The position numbers and the translations under genes are program-made. The notes beneath the pieces were generated by a model. That model was not told the origin of the DNA. It saw only the letters and a list, made by a program, of their open reading frames with translations, and did not search any database. From assembly GCA_001600055.1 (NCBI GenBank), contig BCIV01000006.1, positions 124,001-188,000 of the forward strand: a DNA stretch of 64,000 nt. The letters run 5' to 3'. The stretch comes from Filobasidium wieringae (Eukaryota > Basidiomycota > Tremellomycetes > Filobasidiales > Filobasidiaceae). This document shows positions 39,202 to 50,559 of the stretch, in pieces; position 1 is the first letter of the stretch; every line of letters begins with the position of its first letter.

Positions 39202-40378
39202 TCAACAATTACAAGCTTGTCCGACTTGTTGATTGGCCGATGCATTTGATCCGACCTTGACTCCACGTTTCGCAGTAGCCTCAGTAGTAGGAGCAGCCAA
39301 CGGGAGTTTCTTCGCCTAAATCCCAAACATCCGAATCAAATTCTCATCCTCGATGCATATCCCCAAATCAGAACCAGTACTCACGACCTGTTCAAACACC
39401 TCTCTCACTCCATCCCCCGTCTTGGCACTGGTTTCAAAGAACAACAACCCCTCTTCCTCCGCATACCTCTCTGCCAACTCTCGTTCCGTTCCTCGGGAAG
39501 AAGAATCGGATTTATTCCCTACTAGGCAGATGGTTATGGCCGGGTCTGCTTGACGACGAAGGGTTTGGACCCAGGATTTGGCTTTCTCGAACGAAGCCTC
39601 GGGGGGCTGTTCAAATTGGATTGAATCGAATCGGATAGGAATAGCGGAGGGAGACGTCAGGATGGGTGTTGATGAGATGCGCGACAAGGGGGACGGACCT
39701 GAGTGATATCGTACACTATCACGGCAGCCGCACTATTCCTAAAGTAGATAGGGGCGAGGGAACGATACCCTACAAACAAGCCCAACTGAATCAGCGACTG
39801 CACATATAATACCACTCTTCCTGAGAGATCCACGCACTCTCTTGACCCGCCTAGCCAAATGAATCTGGATCAGCCGTCCGAATATGACGAGAGCCTGAAC
39901 AAGTGAGGGAGAGAGACATACCGTATCCCAGATTTCCAACTTGACATCCGTCCCATCCTCCAGCCTCAATGTTTGGGTGAGGAATGCAGCTCCTGCAAGA
40001 TCAAATCAATCGAAAGGTAATGAAGGGAGGATGGGTTGTGGTTAAGATACGGTCTCAAGGGGTGTAGTACCCGTCGTTCGAATGAGCTCACCGATCGTAG
40101 ATTCCCTAACGTCCCCGATACAATGGAAACGCATTATGAGCCACCAACGAGTCCAGAAATCAAGCTGGCCTCGAAGCACAGCTTTCTAGTTCGAAGGCTT
40201 ACCTGAAATCGGAATACTCATCCTTGACGAAACGCAAGACCAAGCTACTCTTTCCTACAGCCGATTCTCCTATGTGTATCCCTCTCTATCAGTGTCCACG
40301 TTCTTCGAGTGTTGCTAGAACATTGAAATGACTGTACTGACCGAGTAAGACTAGCTTGAAGGAATTGATCCTCGACAT
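39202..40378 (-). CDS. VPS21: Rab5-family GTPase (Vps21/Ypt51)
   Basis: Eight exons: 40378-40342, 40269-40203, 40105-40092, 39992-39922, 39850-39838, 39769-39699, 39606-39385 and 39315-39202, giving 202 aa. Rab5 drives early endosome fusion and endocytic traffic. G-box motifs: GESAVGKSS (P-loop), STIGAAFLTQTL (switch I, with the Rab5-typical IGAAFLTQ), WDTAGQERYRSLAP (switch II), GNKSD and ETSAK. The C-terminus ends QACNC, a CxC prenylation site. The Rab5 subfamily is clear from FRESTIGAAF and SLAPIYFRNSAAAVIVYD. Two exons are very short (14 nt coding part of switch I, 13 nt coding AGQER). The GTP-binding residues all look intact. Introns reach 99 nt, longer than in most neighbours. Confidence 0.92.
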
Positions 40379-40877
40379 TCCGGTCGACGATTGTTGTAGG
40401 TACGGGTTCCCGGGTCGATTATGAACTTGTGAGGGTGGAGATTAATATCCGTAACAGTTATGGAGATGGTGATTGCGATATATAGCTATGGAGGTACCAG
40501 TCAATACCAATGAAGAAGAACAAGGAATCTCGAGTGAATCCACCCAAATTGGAGCGCTCGACGGATCAAAGTGGCGTGATCGGCTTTGAGCGATATCCTC
40601 TTCGAGCTTCTCATCTTACATCGAATACCTCCCTTCCCTATACTCGACATACTGGACACTCCCCTTGGCAAGGTTTCTATTATTTATACCAGGCGACCCT
40701 GACCTATACAAACTAAACCGACAGTCCACTCTAAAGACGAACGAGGAGCCCGAATACATTGCGTTCAAGCTCATTATGACAAAGGAAATCGAAGGGGCGA
40801 AGGGGGGAAGAGGGGAGGGCAGAAAGGGTCAAGGTCGTGAGAACGAGGGCGACAAGGTTGAACCTCGACTACCCTTC
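40379..40877. other. Intergenic region between AMT and Rab5 genes
   Basis: These 499 nt hold the Rab5 upstream region and the AMT 3' flank. A purine-rich stretch (GAAGGGGCGAAGGGGGGAAG) occurs near 40790-40815. No gene was supported. Confidence 0.5.
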
Positions 40878-42733
40878 TCAAGCGTCCACTCGAGTCCCAC
40901 CCGGCAATCCCTTCTCGGTCGTGACGGGAACGGCGTCCGTGGCCACGCTCGACCCGACCCTACTGGCCTTCTCATCCTTTCCCTCATACATCATCGGCTC
41001 GCCTTCCAACCGACTCATCCTCAATTCAGGATCCAGACCGATATAATCATGAGTGTACTCCCCGATCGCGAATTCGTCCAACCCGACGATCTCTTCTTCC
41101 TCTGATGATCGGAGGCGGAGGAAGGGGATGAAGTGCATGATCCAGCAGATGGCCGTGGTCATCGCGAAGGAATAGGCCATACCGGCGGTAGCGTCTGCGA
41201 TCTAATCAAGAGCGTTCGGGAGGTGCATCAGTTTCCCATTCATACGTTTTGAGAGATCACACAAACGAGGACTAACCTGGTACCCAAGCTGGATCCAATG
41301 ATGATCGAACCAACCTCCAGGGATCTCCGTTCCGTCCAAAGAAGCGATGGAAGCGCTCCCGAACAGAGCGGTCAGGACACAACCGACCCAACCGCCGACT
41401 CCGTGCAGAGCGAACGCATCGAGAGCTTCGTCGATTCGGATGAGGAACTTGAGACGGGTCGCAAAGTTACAAGCGATCGCGGTGATCGCTCCGACACTGC
41501 GTCCAAGGAAAGGGGGTTAGGTCAGTTGAGGTGAATGGTGAAGGATGAGGATGATGACGGCGAGACTCACGCGACACTGGAAGCCACACCGACGAAACCG
41601 GCAGCAGGCGTGATCCCTACCAACCCAGCGATGGCCCCTGAACAGAACCCGACGACGGACCATTTCCTCTCCAACCTCCAATCCATCAACATCCAAACGA
41701 TCCCTCCCGTACTGGCCGCCAGGTTGGTCACGACGATCGCCATGATTCCCCTCAGATTCGCCGCCGCTCCGGAACCACCGTTGAAACCGAACCAACCGAC
41801 CCAGAGGAAGACTGTCCCCAGGACGACGAAGAAAGTGTTATGAGGCTTGTAAGCCAACCTCTCGGTCCCGTACCCCCTCCTCTTGCCCAGGTACAGGGCG
41901 ATGGCGAGAGCAGCGGTTCCGGAAGAGATATGAACCGGGGTACCTCCTGCGAAATCCAAACCTCCCATCTGCGCGCTCCAACCCTCCGCGTTCCAGGTCC
42001 AACAGGCGATGGGGCAGTAGACGATGGTGAGCCAGACGAACATGAAGGCGATGATCGGACCCAGTCGACCTCGTTCGGCGAATCCTCCGCAGGCGAGGGC
42101 GATGGTGATACAAGCGAACATGTTTTGGTCTGCAAGTGCGGGCGATGGATCGTGTTCAGTCGATCACGTTTCCATTACCGACAAGGAAAGGCTCGACGAG
42201 GAGGACTCACAGATGGCGAACAAGAGGACGGGGATTTTACCCGACTGTTGGTCGAGTACGTTCATAAAGGCGAAATACTTGAGTCCTCCGATGTAGTGAT
42301 TCGACGCCGCCTGTTCAGAGAACGCCAAGGAGTATCCCCCTGTGGTATGGAACGAGCGCAAGCGGATAAGGAGGTTAGGACGAGGATCCCTCTGCGACGA
42401 TAAAAGGGGCAGGCAGGGGTACGAACAGAAGAACCATTGGAACGATCCGACGGCGATGGCGAGTATGGAGATCAATAACATGGACAACGCGTTTTTCCTC
42501 CTTAACAATCCCGAATAGAGCAATCCTACACCTGGGATCATGAGGAAGACCAAAGCGGTTGACCTGGGGAGTGGAAAGGCAGGTTTAGGAACGTGGGACT
42601 AGACGATGCGGACGAAGGGGATGGCTCACATCATCATCCAAGCCATATCACCGGTGGAGTAGACCACACCGGTCCCGTCTGACATGTAGTAAGTGGGATC
42701 ATTGGACGTTTCGGAAAAGGTCACGTTGACCAT
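40878..42733 (-). CDS. Ammonium transporter (Amt/Mep/Rh family)
   Basis: Six exons: 42733-42630, 42563-42427, 42339-42211, 42129-41571, 41496-41277 and 41201-40878, giving 490 aa. It is a plasma-membrane channel-like transporter for NH4+/NH3 and works as a trimer with 11 transmembrane helices. Recognisable blocks: LVFLMIPGVGLLYSGLLRRKN (TM1), FFWGYSLAFS, AERGRLGPIIAFMFVWLTIV, GGTPVHISSGTAALAIALYL (the Amt signature, with the first pore His), WFGFNGGSGAAANL and DALDAFALHGVGGWVGCV (second pore His). The cytosolic tail is short and acidic (SSEEEEIVGLDEF), as expected for AMT allosteric regulation. An upstream TATA-like run at 42964-42972 and several GATA cores fit nitrogen-responsive control. 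The gene is about 4 kb from a Par32-family gene. Start 42733 (MVNVTFSETS) puts the N-terminus outside the membrane as usual. Confidence 0.93.
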
Positions 42734-43922
42734 GTTGGGCGGTTGTCGAAGTGGAGAAGGATGCGGGGGAAGAGAAGAGGTGGGGTGTAGGTATGAGTGT
42801 CGGTGGTGGTGATATAAGTGATATGACTATGTTGAGTCCCTTTGAACGAGAGAGAAAGGGTGGCGATGTGCGATGTGATGTGTCTATTCGATGATGATGG
42901 TTTCAGAAACACACAACGAGAACCTTCCTTTCGCTACGACCGCTCGATTGTCTGTGTCGAGAGTATATATATCTTACGCACGAGACACCCTTTTTGCCCT
43001 TTGAGACCTCGGTTCGCTTCACCCTATCTCCAGCTCTACTGCTCACTGCTCAGTCCAACGGGTGGAATGCGATAACGATCAATCACTTTCTCCGCGAGCG
43101 AGAGATAAGACTCCTTGAAACGCTTCCTCTCCCGCCTTTCGCCTTTCCCTGCCACGCCGCCACGCTCTGCCCTGCACTGCCTGGTGAAAAGCCACAAACC
43201 AGAAACCAGACCTCCTCGGCCAAGCCATCTCGGTACCTTGGCGACCGTCGTGAAGAACCGATCAAGACCGTCCCATCGATCCAAGGCGAGACGCAGATGA
43301 CCGGGAGTGAGTCGACCAATCAACGCACGCGGGGAGATAGGCGCTCCCCCCTCCTCTTCCCGCGCGACAGGAGATAGGGCATTGACGGGGATGAATGAAC
43401 GAGTGGACGATGGAACGATGGGACGAGCGATCGGGGGGAACGATCGACCAATAACAACAAAGAAGCTGAGAATAGATCGAATGGGGGAGGCAGCTACGAT
43501 CTCCGGTCCGGGAATTGAGATTATGATGGTGGGATCGTTCTGTCATTCCGGGAAAGAAGACCGAGTGACTTTCCGGTGTGAGGGGATGATCGTCTGTCAA
43601 GGGTGAACAGAACGATCGACGGTCCTAGAAATGGAACACGCACTGCCGTCGCTGTACTCTTTCTGTGTACAATAGTGTGCAGCAGCAGCAGTGCAGCAGT
43701 GTAGCAGAGCAGCAGGTGGCAGTAGTATGACGTGTTGCACTTCACCCAAACCAATCACCTCGGCGATCGTCGACCATGAACGACGTCAAGTCTCAGCTCA
43801 ACTTGTTTATTTTCAAAGACAACGCCGTTCCCATGAATTCGAATGCAAGTTTCAGCAGGCGACATGCGACATGTACGAACCCGACCTGTACCTTTTATTC
43901 TAGATTCTAGCTACACAATACG
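42734..43922. promoter_or_regulatory. Divergent promoter region of the ammonium transporter and PUS9-like genes
   Basis: There are 1189 nt between start codons. For the minus-strand AMT gene there is a TATATATAT run at 42964-42972 (about 231 nt from the ATG). GATA cores occur at 43025-43028 (as TATC), 43071-43074 (GATAAC) and 43104-43109 (GATAAG), with more beyond 43330. Fungal ammonium transporters are usually induced by GATA factors when nitrogen is poor; control here is inference. A CAG-rich short repeat lies at 43679-43720. Confidence 0.45.
43679..43720 (+). repeat. CAG-rich microsatellite-like stretch
   Basis: Imperfect repeats of GCAGCA and GCAG units interrupted by TGTA and AG. It is noncoding on current evidence. 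Confidence 0.6.
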
Positions 43923-46291
43923 ATGCAGCAACCTTTAAACGAATCCACTCCAGCCGAACAGACTGTCAACCCTTTTTCTCGCGACGATGATGCAAACACG
44001 ACCGGAAAGAACCCCGAATTGCGATACTGTGAGCCCTACTATTATCCCTACCGTACCAACTGTAAAGCACGGTAAGCTTTCCTTTCAAAGGCCAGAGCGT
44101 CCTTTTCGGCGGGCTGATGGGTCTTCGTTACGGATACGTTGTGGGGTGGAAATGGGATAGGTGGATCGGGAGACAGATATTGGAAGTCATCTCGACTGAA
44201 TTCAGGGATAGGTCTGTTGATTATTACGTCAGTGCTGCCCTCTACTTGCTCTATGTCTCATGACAGGGAACCAAGACCTGACTCACTTGTTTTTTTTCGT
44301 GTTTTCCTCTTCATCCCCCGCAGAAACACGCACTGGAAAGCGGAGTGACGACGATCAACGGGAAAGTAGCTCAACCGGATTACATCCTCAAGAATGGGGA
44401 TCAGATCCAGTCCGTCCTCCTTCTCCCCTCTCATCCCTCTCCCAGAAAAAGTCTCACTGAACCGAGATCCGTTCCCATCCTCCGTCTTTTCTGTTCCAAC
44501 CTTTGAAACACTCTAGGAACACGGTGCATCGGCATGAACCTCCTATTACCAACGAAAAGATCGAGTTGTTACATAAAGACGAGGAGAGACAGTTCATCGT
44601 GATCAGTAAACCCGGGTCGGTCGTGAGTCTCTCTCGTCCCGTTTCCCATCTGCCATTTGTCTCTCGGAACGTGGGCTGAGATCGTTCGTTGCATCGACAG
44701 CCGGTACACGCGACGGGAAGATATTACAAACATACGGTATTGGAATTACTCAAGAGTGATCTGGGTATCACCGCTTATAGTCAGTCCTCGCCCCTCTCCG
44801 CGCTCGTCTGTCATCAACCAACCGACCTTCCTCTCTCAACCGTTCGGTCTCCCGACAGGCGTGAATAGACTGGACAGACTGACTTCCGGTCTGATGATCC
44901 TGGCCATGACGGGCAAAGCATCCACGGGGTTGGCCCAGGAATTCATCAACGGTCACGTCAGGAAGGAATACATCGCCCGTGTCAGGGGAGAGTTCCCCGA
45001 GTCAGTCCGATCCGATCCGATCCGATCCTTATCCATTCGATTCACAAATTGAAATTGAAACCCGAACGACCCTGTCTTCTTCTGGTTTTTCTTTTCAGGG
45101 AAGAGATAACGGTAGAACAACCACTGTTGACGGTAGATCGTCAGATGGGGCTCGTCATCTGTACGCCGGATGGGAAGGAAGCTAAGACGATCTTCAAGAG
45201 GATGTTTTATGATCGAGAGAGGGGGGAGAGCGTTGTTCATTGTGAGTCCCTAGCGGGGCGATGCAGGGTGTCAGAAGTGGCAGGCGTGGCGCAAGAGCTG
45301 ATGTGCTTTTTGGTTGTATTCGAAAGGCCGACCTATAACTGGCCGAAGTGAGTCCATCCGAAAGACATCGATCGAGACCGGGCAATCATCTAATCTGCTC
45401 ACGGCACAGCACACCAAATCAGAGTGCATCTTCAATACCTCGGACATCCCATCCCGAATGACCCTCTTTATGGGGATCGGAGGGTATGGGGTGAGAAGGG
45501 GGGCAAGGGTGGGGTGGATCTGACCCCTGATCGGAGCGAGGTGGTGGCGGATCAACCGGAGCGGGAGAACGGGAACAGCACGGGGAACGATAACGACGGA
45601 CTGAAAGCGGCAGAAGCTAGGATGAGAGGCGAAGAGACACTGCCCTCCGCCCTCCTCCCTGAGAAATACAGTACCAAGACGAGCGTCGACCTGGCTCGTC
45701 TGAAAGCTCGACTCAAGGGACAGTTGTTACCGCGAGAACACGCGCTCCCTTCCGAGGAGGACGATGCGGTAGGAGGCTCGCCGATCTATCTGAGCAGGGA
45801 GGCCAGGGAGGTCATTGCGAAGTTGAGGAGGCAGAAGGATGAGCAGGAGGATTGGGCGAAGTGGGGTGAGGTCATGTTCAATACCAAGGTCGCTATGGTC
45901 GGGAAGGAAGATGGGGTGGTCGAGAGTTCTCGAGGTGAGTGTCCGAGCGCGAGCCAGCGCAGGAGACGAAGTGATGATGCTGAACTTGAATGCGACACGC
46001 GCGTAGACTCGGGAACGGGGACGAACCAGACGCTCTCCTTCCTCGACGTCCCCGACGGGTTCTGTAAGGAATGTCATATCCCTCTCGCCTCCGATCCTCG
46101 ACCTGCCAGCTTGTTCATCTATCTACACGCTTGGAGGTATACGACCGAGGCTCTTGGGAGTTATTGCACGGCGTTGTGAGTCGCGCGTTGATGAGTGGCG
46201 GAAGGGTTGAGAGCTGATACGACGATGAGGATTGTTTAGACCTGTTTGGGCGCGTGAGGATTGGGATGGGACGATTGCGTGGAGAGACTAG
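43923..46291 (+). CDS. PUS9: RNA pseudouridine synthase of the Pus9/Rib2 (RluA) type
   Basis: Eleven exons: 43923-44071, 44161-44227, 44324-44409, 44517-44622, 44701-44779, 44859-45000, 45099-45241, 45327-45347, 45410-45934, 46007-46175 and 46240-46291, giving 512 aa. The enzyme isomerises uridine (position 32 in yeast tRNAs for Pus8/Pus9) to pseudouridine. An S4-like segment ([17 protein letters not shown]) precedes the RluA catalytic core, where [15 protein letters not shown] carries the catalytic Asp. [19 protein letters not shown] and the PNDPLYG loop follow. The C-terminus has CKECH and [15 protein letters not shown], as in fungal Pus9/Rib2 pseudouridylase domains. No deaminase domain is present, so it is Pus9-like rather than bifunctional Rib2. 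Exon 8 is only 21 nt. The intron at 45935-46006 is 72 nt, a multiple of three without an in-frame stop, so retention would keep frame. Introns here reach 107 nt. Confidence 0.85.
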
Positions 46292-46702
46292 GCGGTGGTG
46301 ACAGTAGTAGCAGTAGGTGGTGACAGCGACAGTTCGGGCTCGGCGTTGTAGAGGGAGCGCATATGATTGGTTGAAACGTGTAGAGCGAGGGTGTAGATAG
46401 GATATCGATCGAGAACGATAACGACATCTCCAAGCCACCGTCCAGACGAGTCACGTGGTCCCGCTCGATCGCTTGGTGCTCTTGGCCTGAGCGTAATAAT
46501 GACCTCATCTCCGCTTTCGGACATGGACTCGCTCGACAGTGAGCTCAGACTGCACGTGAACCGGACCTGGTAGAGGTCTTATCCCTCTTATCTTTGGATC
46601 GCAAGTGACGTATCACCAAACAGCGACCTCCATATCATCCAGCAGCACCTCCCATACACTCACCCACTGCTAGCTACTAGCTACCAGAGCTACACCACCA
46701 AC
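46292..46702. other. Intergenic region between PUS9-like and Par32-like genes
   Basis: These 411 nt contain the 3' flank of the PUS9-like gene and the promoter of the DUF3602 gene. No other feature was supported. Confidence 0.5.
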
Positions 46703-48183
46703 ATGTCTTCAATCAGAACAGAATCCAGGGGAAGAGACGCCATCATCTCCACAGGAAGAGGAGGAGCGGGTAACGCCATCCGTTCCCCCTCCCGCTCCAA
46801 AACCTCTTTCCTCTCCGACCCCACCTCCTCCCCCCTCGTACCCGGTAGTGAACGAGGTCGATCGGTTCATACCCCCTTGGACAACCAGACAAAGATCCAT
46901 CATACCGGACGAGGAGGCGCGGGGAACACGCGATCCCCCAGTACCCAGGGAAGGGTACAGGAGAGGTTGGAAGAGGGGTTGGAGGAGAGGTTGGTCGCGG
47001 AGAGGAGAGGGAGGGAGGCTATGGCGGAGGTACCGTTCAGTACGGGCAGGGGTGGAGCGGGTGAGTTGGAGCCTATGGGTTTCGTGTTTGGGTGTTTGTA
47101 GCTCACAATCGGCGTGTCCTTCTTGTTGTCGTCTTCCTCTTTTTTTTTTGCTCTTCATTCTCTTCCATTTCTTGCTATTCTCCTCTTCTTCCTCCTCTTC
47201 TCTTTCAACACCTCTCCTCTTCTTTCAAAACCTCTCCTCCCGCTCCCCAAAATATCACAGGCAACATCAACTCCTCCCGCTCCCGCTCGCGATCCCGCCA
47301 GCCCTCTCTAGGTCGAACGGAGACCAACACCTCGACGCTACACCCTTCCGGGCATAACGGTCAAGCACAAGCGGCGGGGGGACACCACGAGTCCGCTCTG
47401 CATCATCTTTTCGGCGGTGCCAAGAAGTCGTCCGCGACTACAGATGGGGAGTTGAGTAAGACGAGTTCGAGGAGTAGTTCTTGGATGGTCAGTCGTCGTG
47501 GGGTTTCGGAGCGCGGGAGAAGGGTTGACGGTTTGTTTTGGTGTTCTTTCTTTTTTCGTTGGTACGGGCTTGGACAGACCGGAGGAAGAGGCGGGTATGG
47601 GAATATCGTACCTGTCGATGAGATGTCGGCCGAACAGAAGGCTCAGGTGAGGCTCATCTTATTCATATCCTATTCATATTCGACATGCCCTCGCATGACT
47701 CGCTCACTGATATACGACGTTTTCGCTTTCTATTTCTTAGTTACAAGCGGAGAAGGAAGCGGACGCTCAGATTTTACAGAGGTGGAGGACCGGTCATCCT
47801 GAGGGAGCGTGAGTCTTCCCTTTTCCTGCACCCAACCTCACCTCCGGGATACTGATCCTCGACCGGTACTCAGCCACTCGGCAGGAAGAGGAGGAACGGG
47901 TAACCTAGCGCCACCCTTGGACCCCGAATCGACCCATTTAGACCTATCTTCCCTCTCCCTAGAAGAACGCGAGGCCAGGGACAAGGTCGCCTTGGATAAT
48001 GAACGTCTCGGACGGACCCACGGGCACGGCGGGTTGGGGAATTATCACCCGCCCAGTGTCCCTCGAATCAACGAGGAGGATGCGGGGGGTAGGGGGAGGG
48101 GCGGAGAGAGGGAGGCGGGTGGTGGGGTTATGAGGAAGGTGTTGAGGAGTATCAGTAGGCATAGTGGGTCTAGGGATAGGTAG
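46703..48183 (+). CDS. DUF3602 / Par32 (Amu1)-like protein with GRGGAGN repeats
   Basis: Five exons: 46703-47060, 47261-47487, 47578-47646, 47741-47808 and 47874-48183, giving 343 aa. The protein is disordered and built around six short repeats: STGRGGAGN near residue 17, HTGRGGAGN near 68, STGRGGAGN near 113 (split by the first intron), TGGRGGYGN, SAGRGGTGN and THGHGGLGN. Repeated GRGGxGN units are the hallmark of the fungal DUF3602 family. In budding yeast the member Par32/Amu1 is phosphorylated downstream of TORC1-Npr1; when dephosphorylated it binds and inhibits Mep1 and Mep3 ammonium transporters. An AMT gene lies about 4 kb upstream. Ser residues around the repeats (RSPSRSKTSF, SRSSSWM) are plausible phosphosites. 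The first intron (200 nt) is unusually long and pyrimidine-rich. Function in this organism is inference. Confidence 0.82.
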
Positions 48184-48848
48184 TGGATGGATCCCTCTGG
48201 TCGGCATCGTTCTTCCGTCTTGTCTTTTTTTAATTCGCTTGCTTTCGTTGGTTGTGTTTTTGATCTGTTTCTTGATTGGTTGAGATGATTGGATTCGATT
48301 TGTATTTGCTCTGCTCTGCTTTGCTATGTGTCGAGGTGATGGTCTAGATGAGATGAGATGAGGTGGATGCACGGTGCTCAACTGGTTCAGCGCTTTTAGC
48401 GCGTTGAGTGACGAACTGGAATGGGAACGAGTGATCCTAAGCCACAAGTTGGATTCTTGGTAGACATACAATACATTGAACAATCCACATACACCCTGTA
48501 GCTAATAGCTAACTGCTGCTACAGACAATCCAGATCAGACGCTCAGAAAAAGGTAGGTACAAGCTGGAAACGTTACTCACCCGCTCGACAGTTGCTGATG
48601 ACCTTGTACAATCCGGCCCACAGCTTTCCACCGCATTCCCCCTTCTGACCCGTATGTCCCCATTCCATTCTCTCGAGTCTCCGACGGCATGCCCTTTCTC
48701 AGCAAGGCTGTCGTCGGGGACCGTCTCTTCCCTTTGCTCTTCCTTTTCATCGATCACCCACCTCCCTTTCTTTCCCCCCGCTCCCTTTCTTCTCCCCTCC
48801 CAGTCCGTACATCCCCGCTCGTGATCGAAAAAAGGTTATCTATCGGAC
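48184..48848. other. Intergenic region between Par32-like and KH genes
   Basis: These 665 nt include a pyrimidine-rich 5' leader before the KH gene (about 48715-48810, many CCTTTCTT and CCCTCCC runs). No gene was supported. Confidence 0.5.
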
Positions 48849-50559
48849 ATGTCGGAATTCACTTCCAACACGACTGCTCCCACTCCGACAACGGCTTCCA
48901 CCAAGAGAGATCGTTCCGTCTCCCCCTCTGATAATCTGGAAGAAAGAGAAACTAAACGTACAAACGTCGGGATGAACCAATCCTCTGAGGAACAAGAAGA
49001 CGGACAGGTAGGGGATCACAGTGCTGTTGAAAAGATCAACCAGGATTCGGGAGAGGAACAACCCGCCGAGTGAGTCTGGAAGTATCTCTATCTGAAAATG
49101 TAGCGAGCTGATGGGAAACCCTGTCCAGAGCTCAATCGGGCCATGATTCCCTCCCACCTACGCCTGCGACCAACGCTCCCCCAGATTCATCCAGTGCCGC
49201 AGCAGCTCAATCCGCATCGGGCGTTTCGGCAGGTTCTGCCAGCTCGGGTTCTCAAGTCATCAATATGAGATGCTTGATCGTCACGAACGATGCTAGCGTG
49301 ATCATTGGGAAGCAAGGAAGGCATATCGCTGATATCAGGGTCAGTTTTGGATCTGTTACAAGCGAGTTTTGGCTACCACCTGATATTAGCCCTTTGGTTC
49401 GCTGTCACTAGGCTCAATCGGCTGCTAGGGTCAACATCTCGGAATCCATCCCCGGTAACCCCGAGAGGATCTTGAGCGTTCAAGGAGCTTTAGATGCCGT
49501 TGCCAAAGTGAGCACTACTCGTACAACCTCACCCTCCAACCTCGTCCTGACGCTACTCAACCTACCTTCAGGCTTTTGGTCTGATCGTCCGACGAATCAA
49601 CGACGAGCCGTTCGATCAACCTTCTCTACCAGGCAGTCGACCCGTCACGATAAAGTTCATGATCCCGAACAGCAGGATGGGTAGCGTGTACGTGTATCTC
49701 GAAGAATGACCATACGGACGGACGAGGTGACTGATAATGACGACGCTTCCATAGTATCGGAAAAGGCGGAAGTAAGATCAAGGAGATTCAGGAGGCTAGC
49801 GGAGCCAGGTTGAACGCTAGTGAACAGATGCTTCCTGGAAGTACCGAGGTAAGTCAACAAACCTAGTCTTGCACCCAATCGATCCTCAAGCTGAGCTCGT
49901 TATCCTACTCCCCCCATAGCGAATCCTTTCCGTATCCGGAGTCGCCGACGCCGTCCACATCGCCGTTTATTACATCGGTACCATCCTCCTAGAATACCAA
50001 GAACGAGTCGGAGGAGCTGCCGGCGGATCGTACAGGCAGGGGTCGGGAGCGGTCAGTGGAGGTTCTTATTCCGGAGAGAGAGGCGGGGCTGGGGCAGGCG
50101 TCGGTGCACCTAGACAACCCTCGAACATTCAACCGGGACCTGGGTCGGCCGTTCAGCAATTCTGGATCCCGGATGATCTCGTTGGAAGCAGTGAGTGCGA
50201 GAGTGTATTCGTTCGGATTTGAAAAGATTCTCATGAGCGACCTTGGACGACACGTAGTCATCGGCAAAGCGGGTATCAAGATCAACGAGATCCGAACTCA
50301 ATCGCAGTGTCATATCCGCGTGACCGATCCCGGTACTCCCGCCACTCCAGGCGGACAGGTCAACCCCGGTGAGAGGCTGATCATCATCAGTGGACACCCG
50401 AACAACTTGAACATGGCCGTCAACATGTTACACGGGGTACGTCCTCCTTTAAGTGCTGATGTAGAAATCGTCATGTCGCTCATACAGCGCGACTTGTTTT
50501 TGTTCTTGTAGCGACTCGAACAGGAAAAACAGAAGAAGAGTCAGGCGGAAGGGTACTAG
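48849..50559 (+). CDS. Triple KH-domain RNA-binding protein (PCBP/hnRNP K type; Rnc1/Pbp2/Hek2-like)
   Basis: Eight exons: 48849-49069, 49129-49339, 49412-49507, 49572-49687, 49755-49848, 49920-50190, 50258-50436 and 50512-50559, giving 411 aa. Three KH domains are visible by their GxxG loops: VIIGKQGRHIADIRAQS (KH1), VIGKGGSKIKEIQEASGARL (KH2) and IIGKAGIKINEIRTQSQCHI (KH3). Spacing (KH1 and KH2 close, KH3 after a Gly/Ser-rich linker GGAGAGVGAPRQ) is that of poly(C)-binding proteins. These bind pyrimidine-rich or GA-rich RNA and regulate mRNA stability and translation; fission yeast Rnc1 stabilises MAPK phosphatase mRNA. The N-terminal 90 residues are acidic and disordered. The C-terminus is a short charged helix (EQEKQKKSQAEGY). 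The last exon is 48 nt. Confidence 0.87.

Noticed and set aside
41840..42403. Plus-strand frame of 187 codons over the ammonium transporter
   Set aside because: Antisense shadow of the AMT exons, which carry unmistakable family motifs.
45001..45030. GATCC repeats within a PUS9 intron
   Set aside because: Only four short units inside a 98-nt intron; too short to call as a separate element.
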